DNA from: DASPHG01 sp963849605
Lineage (GTDB): Bacteria > Actinomycetota > Thermoleophilia > Solirubrobacterales > Thermoleophilaceae
Reading direction: 5' to 3'
Length of the DNA stretch: 64,000 nt
NCBI GenBank assembly: GCA_963849605.1
Contig: CAWKHX010000015.1
Span: 682,001-746,000, forward strand
Below, piece after piece: positions 9,441-17,384 of this stretch. The notes beneath the pieces are model-generated. The model was given only the letters and a program-made list of their open reading frames with translations, did not search any database and was not told the origin of the DNA. Position 1 is the first letter of the stretch, and each line of letters begins with the position of its first letter. A program made the position numbers and the translations under genes.

Positions 9441-10124
9441 CTACTGAGGCGCTTCGGGCACCCAGAGCCTGCCCTCGAGCAACGCTCCGCAGCCCATCCA
9501 CAGCAGGTTCATCAGCCGGAGCGCCGCGACGTCGCGGGGCTCGTCTTCGTGCTTCGCCCAGCGCGACGCGGCCGCGATCGTGGCCGCGGTGAAGGTGTGC
9601 GCGATCGCCTCGACATGGCCGAGCGCGTCGTCGCCGATGCCCCGCTCGCGCGCCGTCCTGGTGAAGAGATGGGTGAGCAGGTTGACCATCTCGTCGCGTG
9701 CCGCGACGGCCCCTGAGCCGATCGACCCGGACGCCAGCGCTCCGTCGGGATAGAGCAGGAGCCAGCTGTCGTGGTTCTCCTCGACGAACTTGAAGACGAG
9801 GTGGATGCCCTCCCAGAGGCGCTGGTCGGCGGCGACGTGCCTTCGCTCGCTGACCTGCCGCAGGTCGTCGCGCAGCTGCTCGCCCGCCTGCTGCGCGCAC
9901 GCCGCGAACAGGCCCTCCTTGGAGTCGAAGTAGGCGTACAGCATCGGCTTCGTGATCCCGCTCGCCTTGGCGATGTCGTCCATCGACACTCCGCCGAACC
10001 CGTGCTCGGCGAAGAGCGCGCTCGCGGCCTCGACCATCTGCTCCTCGCGCTCCGCGCGTGGGGTCCGCGCGCGCCCGGGGGCGCCCCGTCCGACGGTCTT
10101 CGTTCGGGCCGACACGGAGGGCAC
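9441..10124 (-). CDS. TetR-family transcriptional regulator
   Basis: 227 residues with an N-terminal helix-turn-helix at about residues 30-75 (AASALFAEHGFGGVSMDDIA, KASGITKPMLYAYFDSKEGL), the standard TetR DNA-binding layout, and an all-helical ligand domain behind it. Its start is 10 bases from a CTTACT/AGTAAG palindrome at 10134-10148, so it probably represses itself and the divergent DUF192 gene. The ligand is unknown. Confidence 0.9.
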   Translation of the reverse strand: MPSVSARTKTVGRGAPGRARTPRAEREEQMVEAASALFAEHGFGGVSMDDIAKASGITKPMLYAYFDSKEGLFAACAQQAGEQLRDDLRQVSERRHVAADQRLWEGIHLVFKFVEENHDSWLLLYPDGALASGSIGSGAVAARDEMVNLLTHLFTRTARERGIGDDALGHVEAIAHTFTAATIAAASRWAKHEDEPRDVAALRLMNLLWMGCGALLEGRLWVPEAPQ

Positions 10125-10133
10125 GGTAACAGC

Positions 10134-10148
10134 CTTACTGGGAGTAAG
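10134..10148. promoter_or_regulatory. Probable TetR operator
   Basis: Perfect inverted repeat CTTACT-GGG-AGTAAG between the divergent TetR gene (start 10124) and the gene starting at 10169. TTACTNNNAGTAA is a common TetR-family half-site arrangement; binding is inferred. Confidence 0.55.
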
Positions 10149-10168
10149 AAGCGGTTCCCGCTGCTCTT

Positions 10169-11608
10169 ATGGACATGGCGCTGGAGATCCAAGTGGTTGT
10201 CGCGACCACTCCCTGGGCGCGCCTGCGCGGGCTGATCGGCAGGCCCTGCCCTGCACCGGGCACCGGCGTCCTGCTGCGACCCACGGCATCCGTGCACACC
10301 TGCTTCATGCGTTACCCGATCGACGTCGTCTTCCTCGACCGCGACGGCCGGGTGCTCTCAGTGCACCACGGGCTGCCGCCTTGGCGAATGCGCGCGCAGC
10401 GCGGCGCCCGGGCGGTGCTCGAGCTGCGGGCCGGTGAAGCGAGGCGGCTGAGCGATCGAGCCTGGCAAGCTGGCGCCGTGGTGCTCGTCGCAGTGATCCT
10501 TTTCTTACTGCTCGCGCCGGCCGCGGCCGCGCAGGAGGACGACGGCGGCTCCTGCCTGACCGCCGACCCGCCGCCGCCCGGGGAGGTGCAGCCGCTCCGC
10601 TTCGGAATTACGCCCCGGCTCGCCGGCAGCGCGGGAGCCGCCCAGGAGGAGCCCGCGCCTGAGGACCTGACGAAGAACATCGAGGCGCTCACGGAGCTGC
10701 GCCCGAAGCACCGCGGGCTCATCCTGCGCCTCAACCGGCTGTTCTGGTCCGACGGCACGAAGGGGATCCGGCAGATGGGCCGGCTCGTGCGCCGCTACGC
10801 GCTCGCCGGCTTCCGCAGCGAGATCCAGGTCCGCTACCACCCGCCCGAGGGCCACGAGGGCGACATCGAGGGGTTCGAGGAGTTCGTCGAAACGGCTGTG
10901 CGGCGGCTCGGCCGGCGGCGTGCCGTGGTCGGCTTCTCGATCACGAACGAGGCGAACCTCCCGATCTCGCCGAACACCTCCGACGGCGCTTACGACGGCG
11001 TCGTCGATGCGCTCGTCCGCGGCGTGATCGTCGCACGGCGCGAGCTCAGAAAACTCGGCCGCCCGCGGCGCGACGTCGGCTTCAACGTGATGTGGCGCTG
11101 GAACCCGGACACCGACCGCGAGTTCTGGGAGGAGATCGGCGCACACCCGGACGTCGCGCGCTTCCGGCGGGCGGTGGACAACGTCGGCGTGCAGGTCTAC
11201 CCCGGGCTCGTGTGGCCGCCCGCACCGCTGCCCGGCCGCACCGCGGGTGACGAGATCGCCGAGGCGCTCACGCTCGTCCGCGACTGTTACATGCCGAAGG
11301 CGGGGCTCGGCCGGCAGGTCGAGCTGTGGGTGAGCGAGAACGGCTATGCGACGAACCTCGGCCACAGCGAGGACTCCCAGGAGGGCGATCTCGAGTCCAG
11401 CGTCGACGCGGTCGCGCAGTTGTCCGGCGCCCTCGGGATAACCGACTACCGCTGGTTCAACCTGCGCGACAACAACTCGGATGGCGCCGACCTGTTCTCA
11501 GCCGTCGGCCTCCTGCGCGACGACTACTCGCGAAAGCCCGCCTTCACCGCTTACCGCCGGGCGATCAAGACGTACGGAAGAAACGGCGCTTTGGCGCGTT
11601 TCAATTGA
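10169..11608 (+). CDS. DUF192 domain fused in frame to a secreted glycosidase-like domain
   Basis: Residues 1-95 are a DUF192 domain (ATTPWARLRGLIGRP, TASVHTCFMRYPIDVVFLDR, RAVLELRAGEA). At about residue 108 comes a typical signal peptide (VVLVAVILFLLLAPAAAAQ), then about 350 residues with a TIM-barrel hydrolase look: FGITPRLAGSA, VVGFSITNEANLPIS, FNVMWRWNPD, VELWVSENGYATNLGHSED and ITDYRWFNLRDNNSDG. ITNEA and WVSENGY could supply the acid-base and nucleophile Glu. An internal secretion signal makes a true fusion doubtful; more likely two genes, the second starting at GTG near 10478, joined by a lost stop. No exact hydrolase family is assigned. Confidence 0.6.
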   Translation: MDMALEIQVVVATTPWARLRGLIGRPCPAPGTGVLLRPTASVHTCFMRYPIDVVFLDRDGRVLSVHHGLPPWRMRAQRGARAVLELRAGEARRLSDRAWQAGAVVLVAVILFLLLAPAAAAQEDDGGSCLTADPPPPGEVQPLRFGITPRLAGSAGAAQEEPAPEDLTKNIEALTELRPKHRGLILRLNRLFWSDGTKGIRQMGRLVRRYALAGFRSEIQVRYHPPEGHEGDIEGFEEFVETAVRRLGRRRAVVGFSITNEANLPISPNTSDGAYDGVVDALVRGVIVARRELRKLGRPRRDVGFNVMWRWNPDTDREFWEEIGAHPDVARFRRAVDNVGVQVYPGLVWPPAPLPGRTAGDEIAEALTLVRDCYMPKAGLGRQVELWVSENGYATNLGHSEDSQEGDLESSVDAVAQLSGALGITDYRWFNLRDNNSDGADLFSAVGLLRDDYSRKPAFTAYRRAIKTYGRNGALARFN

Positions 11609-11656
11609 TAGGAAACCGGGCAAATCGGGCTTCGTAGTCAACGGGAGGTAGACGAG

Positions 11657-12604
11657 ATGCGCAGGAGAGGGGCGGTTGCGGCCCTGGCAGGGGCGGTACT
11701 GGCATTGGGGGCGGGCACGGCTGACGCGATCACGCTGCCCGACCTGAGCGATGCGACCAACGCCGACGTGAAGCGGGCGGCGCCCGACTTCACCAACAGG
11801 CAGATCAAGCGTGCAGCCATCCGGGCGTTCGAGTCCGGGGCAAAGCCGCGCAAGCTGCGCCAGTCGAGCCCGGCTTGGTACACGACGACTTCGAAGAGCA
11901 AGCGGCCCCAGGGCGAGGGCGACGTCAAGATGGCGCCCGTCGACGCGCCGCTCCCCGGCGAGATCGGGATCCGGCCGGGCAGCATGATGATTTCGCCGTT
12001 CATCTGCACGATGAACTTCATCTTCCAGAAGGGCAGCACGCTCGCCATAGGTACGGCCGGCCATTGCGTCGGTGGCGGGCCGGTAACGCTGCTGACGCTC
12101 GCTCCGGGCGGTAGCAACCCGGTCTTGGTCGAGCTCGGGCGCGTCCTGTTGAAGCGCAACGCGGGGATCGGCAAGGACTACGCGCTCGTCGAGATCCCGC
12201 CCGCGCTCCACTCGTGGGTGTTCCCGACACAGTCCGTCGTCGGCGGGCCGTGCGGTGTCTTCACCGAGAACAACCCGCAGCCCGTGGCCCACTATGGGCA
12301 CGGCGTCGGGATCGGCACCGGCGGCACACCGCGCGCCGGCATGGGCTTCGCGCTCGCGAAGGACCCGATCGGCGTCAAGGGCACCGACTGGGACTGGGAT
12401 GCCGACTCGATCATCTGGGCCGGGCTGATCAACGGCGGCGACTCGGGCAGCGGCGTGCGCGTCGGCACGCTGCCGGCTGTGTCGAACCTGACACACGGGA
12501 TCGGCATCACGGGTCTCGAGCCGTCGGCGATCGCGTGGGGCACCAGGGTGAGCACGATCACCAGCAGCGGCTGGACGCTCGTGAACAGCCCGCTCTGCCC
12601 GTGA
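11657..12604 (+). CDS. Secreted trypsin-like (S1 fold) serine protease
   Basis: 315 residues with a signal peptide (AVAALAGAVLALGAGTADA). The chymotrypsin-fold triad is recognisable: His in AIGTAGHCVGGGP (about residue 136), Asp in GKDYALVEIPP (about 174) and Ser in LINGGDSGSGVRVG (about 262). The protein should be exported; substrates are unknown. Start ATG at 11657 is preceded by GGGAGGTAG. Spacing of the triad is longer than in trypsin but usual for extracellular actinobacterial homologues. Confidence 0.8.
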   Translation: MRRRGAVAALAGAVLALGAGTADAITLPDLSDATNADVKRAAPDFTNRQIKRAAIRAFESGAKPRKLRQSSPAWYTTTSKSKRPQGEGDVKMAPVDAPLPGEIGIRPGSMMISPFICTMNFIFQKGSTLAIGTAGHCVGGGPVTLLTLAPGGSNPVLVELGRVLLKRNAGIGKDYALVEIPPALHSWVFPTQSVVGGPCGVFTENNPQPVAHYGHGVGIGTGGTPRAGMGFALAKDPIGVKGTDWDWDADSIIWAGLINGGDSGSGVRVGTLPAVSNLTHGIGITGLEPSAIAWGTRVSTITSSGWTLVNSPLCP

Positions 12605-12631
12605 GCCGGTAGAGAGTCATACAGTCCGGGT

Positions 12632-13255
12632 GTGGATCTCACACCCGAGGAGGTCCGGGTGTTGGGTGCGCTGATCGAGAAGCAGCGCACCACCCCGGAC
12701 CAGTATCCGCTCAGCCTCAACGCGCTCCGGCTCGCCTGCAACCAGTCGACGAACCGCGACCCCGTCGTCGAGCTCGACGAAGCCACCATTCGCCAGGCAC
12801 TCGAGCGGCTGGCACGCCGGCGCTGGGTCCGGCTGGCGAGCGGCGCGGGCAGCCGAGCCACGAAGTACCGGCACCTGTTCGACGAGGCGGTCGGGCTCGA
12901 TGACTCCGAGATCTCCGTCCTGACCGTGCTGATGCTCCGCGGGCCGCAGACGCCCGGTGAGCTGCGCGCGCGGACCGAGCGGCTTCACCGCTTCGACGGG
13001 AACGACGAGCTGCGCGGGGCGATCGAGCGGCTGGCAACTCGCGATCTGGTCGCCGGCGTCGGCCGCCGCCCGGGCCAGAAGGAGGAGCGCTACGCGCACC
13101 TCCTGGCCGCGGACGGGCAGGAGGAGGCGCCAGCCGACGCCCCCGTCGCGGGCGGAGTGACGCTCGAGGAGCGCGTGGCGCGTTTGGAGTCGGAGGTCGA
13201 GCGGCTGAAAAGCGCTGTCCAGGCCGCCGATTCTGCAGTTAAGCCCCACGCCTGA
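12632..13255 (+). CDS. YceH family (DUF480) protein
   Basis: 207 residues. The family signature is complete: LTPEEVRVLGALIEKQRTTP, QYPLSLNALRLACNQSTNRD, SVLTVLMLRGPQTPGELRAR and PGQKEERYAHLL. Two winged-helix domains are followed by a coiled-coil tail (EERVARLESEVERLKSAV). GTG start at 12632. YceH has no settled function; its fold suggests nucleic-acid or protein binding. Confidence 0.93.
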   Translation: MDLTPEEVRVLGALIEKQRTTPDQYPLSLNALRLACNQSTNRDPVVELDEATIRQALERLARRRWVRLASGAGSRATKYRHLFDEAVGLDDSEISVLTVLMLRGPQTPGELRARTERLHRFDGNDELRGAIERLATRDLVAGVGRRPGQKEERYAHLLAADGQEEAPADAPVAGGVTLEERVARLESEVERLKSAVQAADSAVKPHA

Positions 13256-13274
13256 GCTGCCGAGAGCGAGAGAA

Positions 13275-14036
13275 GTGATCGGTACCTCGTCGAACGGCAA
13301 GAGCTTCGACCTGCTCGATACCACGTCGATCAACTGGCGCGAGGAGCTGGAGCGCGCCTGCTCCAGCCTGGACGCGATCAGCCCGGTGTACCTGCCGATC
13401 GTCCAGCTCACCGAGCGCCACGCATGCGGCTATGAGCTGCTCGCGCGCTTCAACGAGGGCCCCGCCGTCCCGCCCTCGATGTGGTTCGAGAGCGCGGCCG
13501 AGCTCGGCCTGACCGCTCCGCTCGAGCGCCGGATCATGCGTGCTGGGTTCATCACCGCCGACAAGCTTCCCGATGATGCATTCGTGTCGATCAACATCAC
13601 CGCCGAGGCGCTCGTGTCCTCGCAGATCCAGGAGCTCTTCAAGCAGCGCGAGCGCTACGACAACATCGTGCTCGAGGTCTCCGAGAAGGACAGCCAGCAG
13701 TCCGGGGTTGCCGACGCACTCACGCCCTTCCGCGCGGGCGGCGGACGTCTGGCCATAGACGACATCGGCGCCGGCTTCATCAACCTGCGCGACGTCCTCT
13801 CGCTCAAGCCGGACATCCTGAAGGCCGACCGCGCGCTCATCCGCGGCATCGATCGCGACCGGATCAAGGCCGCGATCGTCGAGGGACTGAACACGACGGC
13901 CAAGCAGCTCGACACCCCGCTCCTCGCGGAGGGGATCGAGTCGCGCGACGAGCTTGCCGTGCTCGAGAAGCTGGGCGTGCCGCTCGGGCAGGGCTACCTG
14001 TTCGGCGAGCCGAGCCCGAGCTTCGCTCAGGCTTAG
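13275..14036 (+). CDS. EAL-domain protein (c-di-GMP phosphodiesterase-like)
   Basis: 253 residues, essentially an EAL domain alone. Seen are the signature as ELLAR (Glu54), AFVSINITAEAL, NIVLEVSE, RLAIDDIGAGF with the metal Asp pair, LKPDILKADRALI and LLAEGIESRDEL, ending LGQGYLFGEPSPSF. The metal and catalytic residues I can identify are mostly retained, so activity is plausible. GTG start at 13275. It follows YceH by 19 bases in the same direction; the GGDEF protein at 7581 is the opposing activity nearby. Confidence 0.85.
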   Translation: MIGTSSNGKSFDLLDTTSINWREELERACSSLDAISPVYLPIVQLTERHACGYELLARFNEGPAVPPSMWFESAAELGLTAPLERRIMRAGFITADKLPDDAFVSINITAEALVSSQIQELFKQRERYDNIVLEVSEKDSQQSGVADALTPFRAGGGRLAIDDIGAGFINLRDVLSLKPDILKADRALIRGIDRDRIKAAIVEGLNTTAKQLDTPLLAEGIESRDELAVLEKLGVPLGQGYLFGEPSPSFAQA

Positions 14037-14048
14037 CCGTCCTACGGC

Positions 14049-14270
14049 CTAGCGGGTCCCGCGACTCCAGTTGTGCTCGCGGCCGTCGTGGCCGGAGACG
14101 CTGGTGTCGAGGTGCGCGCCGGGAGCGCCGCTGTAGATCTTGCCGTAGGCGTGCTGGTTGATCCCGCTGCCTACGCGCGTGTAGAGAGCGATCACGTTCC
14201 CCACGAGGAACAGGATCACGACGCCGAGGAAGATCCAGCTTCCGCCTGCGAGTGCGATGGTGGTGGTCAT
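14049..14270 (-). CDS. Small single-span membrane protein, unknown
   Basis: 73 residues. One membrane helix (about 10-32, SWIFLGVVILFLVGNVIALY) is followed by a polar tail with Gly, His and Ser. ATG at 14270 (MTTTIALAGG) is chosen because the longer ORF adds Arg-rich sequence. No family recognised. It lies in a row with the 29-residue ORF at 14330, both on this strand. Confidence 0.5.
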   Translation of the reverse strand: MTTTIALAGGSWIFLGVVILFLVGNVIALYTRVGSGINQHAYGKIYSGAPGAHLDTSVSGHDGREHNWSRGTR

Positions 14271-14329
14271 GTGGCGACCGTACGCCCGCCCGCGCGGGCG
14301 TACTGTGACGTGCCACACGGGCCCTGTAA

Positions 14330-14419
14330 CTAGAGCTTGATGATCGCGATCACCATCGAGATGACGACGCAGATCACGATCAAGACCTGCATCGCGATCC
14401 AGAACCGGGGCAGCTCCAT
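14330..14419 (-). CDS. Putative 29-residue membrane miniprotein
   Basis: ATG at 14419 encodes MELPRFWIAMQVLIVICVVI and a further hydrophobic helix ending KL with a TAG stop. The whole peptide is one membrane helix with a charged start and a Lys near the end, a layout seen in bacterial miniproteins. Upstream GCGAG is only a weak ribosome site. It is supported by composition and position alone. Confidence 0.4.
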   Translation of the reverse strand: MELPRFWIAMQVLIVICVVISMVIAIIKL

Positions 14420-14442
14420 CTCGCTATTGTGACGCGGCTCAC

Positions 14443-16167
14443 GTGACCCCGACTGACGGATTCCTTCCTCCCGCGTCATCTGAGCGCAAATCGGCCGACC
14501 GCCGTGAGCGGCTGCGCGTGCTCCTGGGCACGCTCGCGGAGCGCCGTTGGCTGATCCTCGCCACCGCGGCCGTGATCGTGGCGTTCGCCACCCTGCGGAG
14601 CGCCGCCCAGGATGATCAGTACGAGGCGGCCTCGAAGGTGCTCGTGGGCCAGACCGACCCCGTGAACGGCCTCTTTCCGGGAGCGGGGGCGGACAAGGAC
14701 CCCGACCGGGTCGCGCGCACGAACCTCCAGCTGATCGAGAGCGAGACCGTCGCCGAGCGCGTCAGCCAGTCGCTCACGTCGACGACGGACCCGCCGAGCG
14801 CCCCCGAGCTGCTCGACATGGTCGATGCCAACATCGAGGACGATTCGGACGTCATCTCGATCAACGTTCGCGACGAGGATCCCGAGCTCGCGGCGGAGAT
14901 CGCGGATGTGTGGGCCACCCAGTTCGCGCGCGTGCGCGACAGGGCGTCGCGCCGGAACCTGGAGAACGCGATCGAGCGCGCGGAGACCGAGCTCGAGTCG
15001 CTGCCGCCGGAGGACACCAGCAGCCCGCGCGGCCGCACGATCGAGCGCCGCCTGAGCGACCTCGAGATCGCGGCGGCGCTGCAGGGCAGCGTCGTCGAGC
15101 TGGTCGACCGCGCGGACGTTCCGGACGATCCCGTCGAGCCGAATCCGGGCACGACCTTCCTCCTGTCGATCCCCATCGGGCTCCTGGCGGGACTCCTGCT
15201 CGCCCTGCTCGTGTCATACATCGACCGCCGCCTGAAGCGCGAGGAGCAGGTCGAGGCCGTCACCCAGCTGCCGGTCGTCGCATCGATCCCGCGCCGCTCC
15301 GAGCGGCTCGTCCGGCGCCGCGCGGGTGGGGGCGTGTGGGCCGACCCGGTCGAGGCTGAGGCATACGGCCGGCTGGCGACGAACCTGCGCTTCTTCAACT
15401 TCGACCGCCAGGTCAAGACCGTCCTCGTCACGAGCGCCGTCCCCGAGGAGGGCAAGACGACGGTGGCGCTGCGGCTGGCCGCCGCGCTCGCCGGCGCGGG
15501 CCAGGGCGTGCTGGCGATCGAGGCCGACCTGCGGCGGCCGACGTTCACCGACTACTTCAGCATCCAGTTCCCGCACGGGCTCAGCGGCGTCCTGATCGGG
15601 GCGACTCCGTTCGAGGACGTCGTCACGCGTGTCCATACGAGTTACGCGCTCGCCGCGCCGACGGAGGAGGGCGACGAAGCCTGGACGACGGCGCCGTTCA
15701 TCGAGGTTGTGCCGGCCGGCGTGATCCCGCCGAACCCGAACGAGCTGCTCGCCGGGAACGCCCTGCCGCAGGTGCTGCATGAGGCGAAGGCGCACGCGGA
15801 CATCGTTCTGGTCGACTCGGCTCCGCTCGTCCCGGTCGGCGACGCGATCCCGATCGCGAACGCGGTCGACGGCGTGCTGCTCGTCGTGAAGCTGGGCGTG
15901 AGCCAGCGCGACGAGGTGCGCCGCGCGCTGAAGCTGCTCGGCACGCTCCGGTCGAAGGTGATCGGAGTCGTGATCACGAACGCCGAGCGCCCGTCGGACA
16001 AGTACGACTACTACGCGACCGAGCCGCCCGCGCCGACGCCCGCGATCGACCCGCTCGGGCCGCGCAAGCGCGGCCGGCGGCCTGCGCCGCGGTTCGAGGA
16101 CGGCTCCGAGGGCAACGGCCACGGCGATGGGTCCGTCGAGCGCGAACCAGAGCGAGAAGAGACCTAG
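14443..16167 (+). CDS. Wzz domain / BY-kinase (CpsD-like) polysaccharide co-polymerase
   Basis: 574 residues. Two membrane segments (about 35-53 and 245-265) flank an extracytoplasmic Wzz-type domain. The cytoplasmic ATPase has Walker A (SAVPEEGKTTVALRLAAAL), Walker A' (VLAIEADLRRP) and Walker B (IVLVDSAPLVPVGDA). The C-terminal tail has only a short Tyr cluster (DKYDYYATEP), the likely autophosphorylation site. This class controls chain length and export of capsular or exopolysaccharide. GTG start at 14443. No glycosyltransferases or polymerase are adjacent, so it is an orphan here. Confidence 0.88.
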   Translation: MTPTDGFLPPASSERKSADRRERLRVLLGTLAERRWLILATAAVIVAFATLRSAAQDDQYEAASKVLVGQTDPVNGLFPGAGADKDPDRVARTNLQLIESETVAERVSQSLTSTTDPPSAPELLDMVDANIEDDSDVISINVRDEDPELAAEIADVWATQFARVRDRASRRNLENAIERAETELESLPPEDTSSPRGRTIERRLSDLEIAAALQGSVVELVDRADVPDDPVEPNPGTTFLLSIPIGLLAGLLLALLVSYIDRRLKREEQVEAVTQLPVVASIPRRSERLVRRRAGGGVWADPVEAEAYGRLATNLRFFNFDRQVKTVLVTSAVPEEGKTTVALRLAAALAGAGQGVLAIEADLRRPTFTDYFSIQFPHGLSGVLIGATPFEDVVTRVHTSYALAAPTEEGDEAWTTAPFIEVVPAGVIPPNPNELLAGNALPQVLHEAKAHADIVLVDSAPLVPVGDAIPIANAVDGVLLVVKLGVSQRDEVRRALKLLGTLRSKVIGVVITNAERPSDKYDYYATEPPAPTPAIDPLGPRKRGRRPAPRFEDGSEGNGHGDGSVEREPEREET

Positions 16168-16172
16168 GGCAC

Positions 16173-16217
16173 GTCGCTGGTCGCTCGTCGTTAACGACCA
16201 GCGACGAACGACGAGCG
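16173..16217. repeat. Two interleaved perfect inverted repeats (A-B-A'-B')
   Basis: Between two convergent stop codons. Arm A GTCGCTGGTCG (16173-16183) pairs with 16195-16205; arm B CGCTCGTCGTT (16182-16192) pairs with 16207-16217. Each is 11 bases and perfect, and the pairs cross, so only one hairpin or a pseudoknot can form. The centre GTCGTTAACGAC (16187-16198) is itself a palindrome. There is no T-run. A bidirectional terminator is likely. Confidence 0.75.
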
Positions 16218-16847
16218 TTACTCGATAAGTGCCTGACGAAGAGCGATAGCAACCGCGTGTGTGCGGCTGTCCGCCTGGAAACGGCCGATGACGCGCTTCG
16301 TGTCCGCCTTCACGGTCTCGGCGCTGAGCCCGATCCGGCGCGCGATCTCCTCCGTGTGGTAGCCCTCGGCGAGTAGCTGGAGGATCTCCCGCTCACGTTC
16401 CGACAGCGGCCTGTCACCTGGATCGGTGTCGGTCATCAGGAGCATCGGAGAGAGCGACGGGTCCACGAACGGCCGGCCGTCCGCAACGGTGCGGATCGCG
16501 CGGATCAGGTCCTCCGGCGGCGAGCCCTTCATCACGTAGCCCTTCGCACCCGCCTGGATCGCGTCCGACAGGAGCCGCTTGTCGCCGTAGGCGGAGAACA
16601 TCACGATCTGGACGTTCGGCGCGGTCTGGTGAAGCTTCTTCACCGTCGAGACGCCGTCGATGCCCGGCAGCCGGACGTCCATCACGACAACCTGCGGCTG
16701 GAGCTTCTCGATCGCCTCGAGTGCCTCCTCACCAGTCGTGACAGTCCCCACGAGCTCGACGTCGCTGTTGCCGTTGAACAGCAGGCTCAATCCTTGACGG
16801 ACAACAGGATGATCGTCGACTCCGAGGCAGCGAGTCCGCGCGGCCAT
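16218..16847 (-). CDS. NarL/FixJ-type response regulator
   Basis: 209 residues. The receiver domain has the acidic pair VDDH at 10-12, phosphoacceptor Asp57 in VVVMDVRLPGIDG, FSAYG and the switch Lys in GYVMKGSP. The output is a LuxR helix-turn-helix at about 145-205 (LSEREREILQLLAEGYHTEE, IGLSAETVKADTKRVIGRF). It should regulate transcription on phosphorylation by an unlinked histidine kinase; none lies nearby. Confidence 0.93.
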   Translation of the reverse strand: MAARTRCLGVDDHPVVRQGLSLLFNGNSDVELVGTVTTGEEALEAIEKLQPQVVVMDVRLPGIDGVSTVKKLHQTAPNVQIVMFSAYGDKRLLSDAIQAGAKGYVMKGSPPEDLIRAIRTVADGRPFVDPSLSPMLLMTDTDPGDRPLSEREREILQLLAEGYHTEEIARRIGLSAETVKADTKRVIGRFQADSRTHAVAIALRQALIE

Positions 16848-16926
16848 ACAGCCTTACGGTACTCCTTTTAGATGCCCGTGACACATATGATCACCCCGTT
16901 TCCACGCCAGTTTCGAGAGGAGAGAG

Positions 16927-17370
16927 ATGATCGGTTCCATCGTTGTCGGCACGGACGGCTCCGACACCGCGAAGGAGGCAGTCCGGCAGGCGACGGATCT
17001 CGCTAAGGCCCTGGGGGCAAGCCTCCACCTGGTCAGCGCGTACGAGCCGATCGGCGAGGGGCGCCTGCGCGAGGAGCGCCAGGAGGTTCCCGACGACCTG
17101 CAGTGGATGGTGAACCCGCGCGAGGACGTGGATGCGACCCTCAAGGAGGCCGGGGGAGCCATCGAGGAGGCGGGGGTGAATGTCGAGACCTACGCGCGCG
17201 AAGGCGACCCGGCGGACGCGATCCTCGACGTCGCCGAGGAGCAGAACGCCGACCTGATCGTGGTCGGCAACAAGGGGATGACAGGCGCGAAGCGGTTCCT
17301 GCTCGGCAGCGTCCCCAACAAGGTCTCCCACCACGCTCCGTGCAGCGTGATGATCATCCGTACGACGTAA
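16927..17370 (+). CDS. Universal stress protein (UspA family)
   Basis: 147 residues, a single Usp domain. It opens IGSIVVGTDGSDTAKEAV and ends with the ATP-binding motif GNKGMTGAKRFLLGSVPNKV followed by HHAPCSVMII. A strong AGAGGAGAGAG ribosome site precedes the ATG. Such proteins bind ATP and act in stress survival; the partner is unknown. A second family member is at 26559. Confidence 0.93.
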   Translation: MIGSIVVGTDGSDTAKEAVRQATDLAKALGASLHLVSAYEPIGEGRLREERQEVPDDLQWMVNPREDVDATLKEAGGAIEEAGVNVETYAREGDPADAILDVAEEQNADLIVVGNKGMTGAKRFLLGSVPNKVSHHAPCSVMIIRTT

Positions 17371-17384
17371 GTCGTCGCGGAGGT

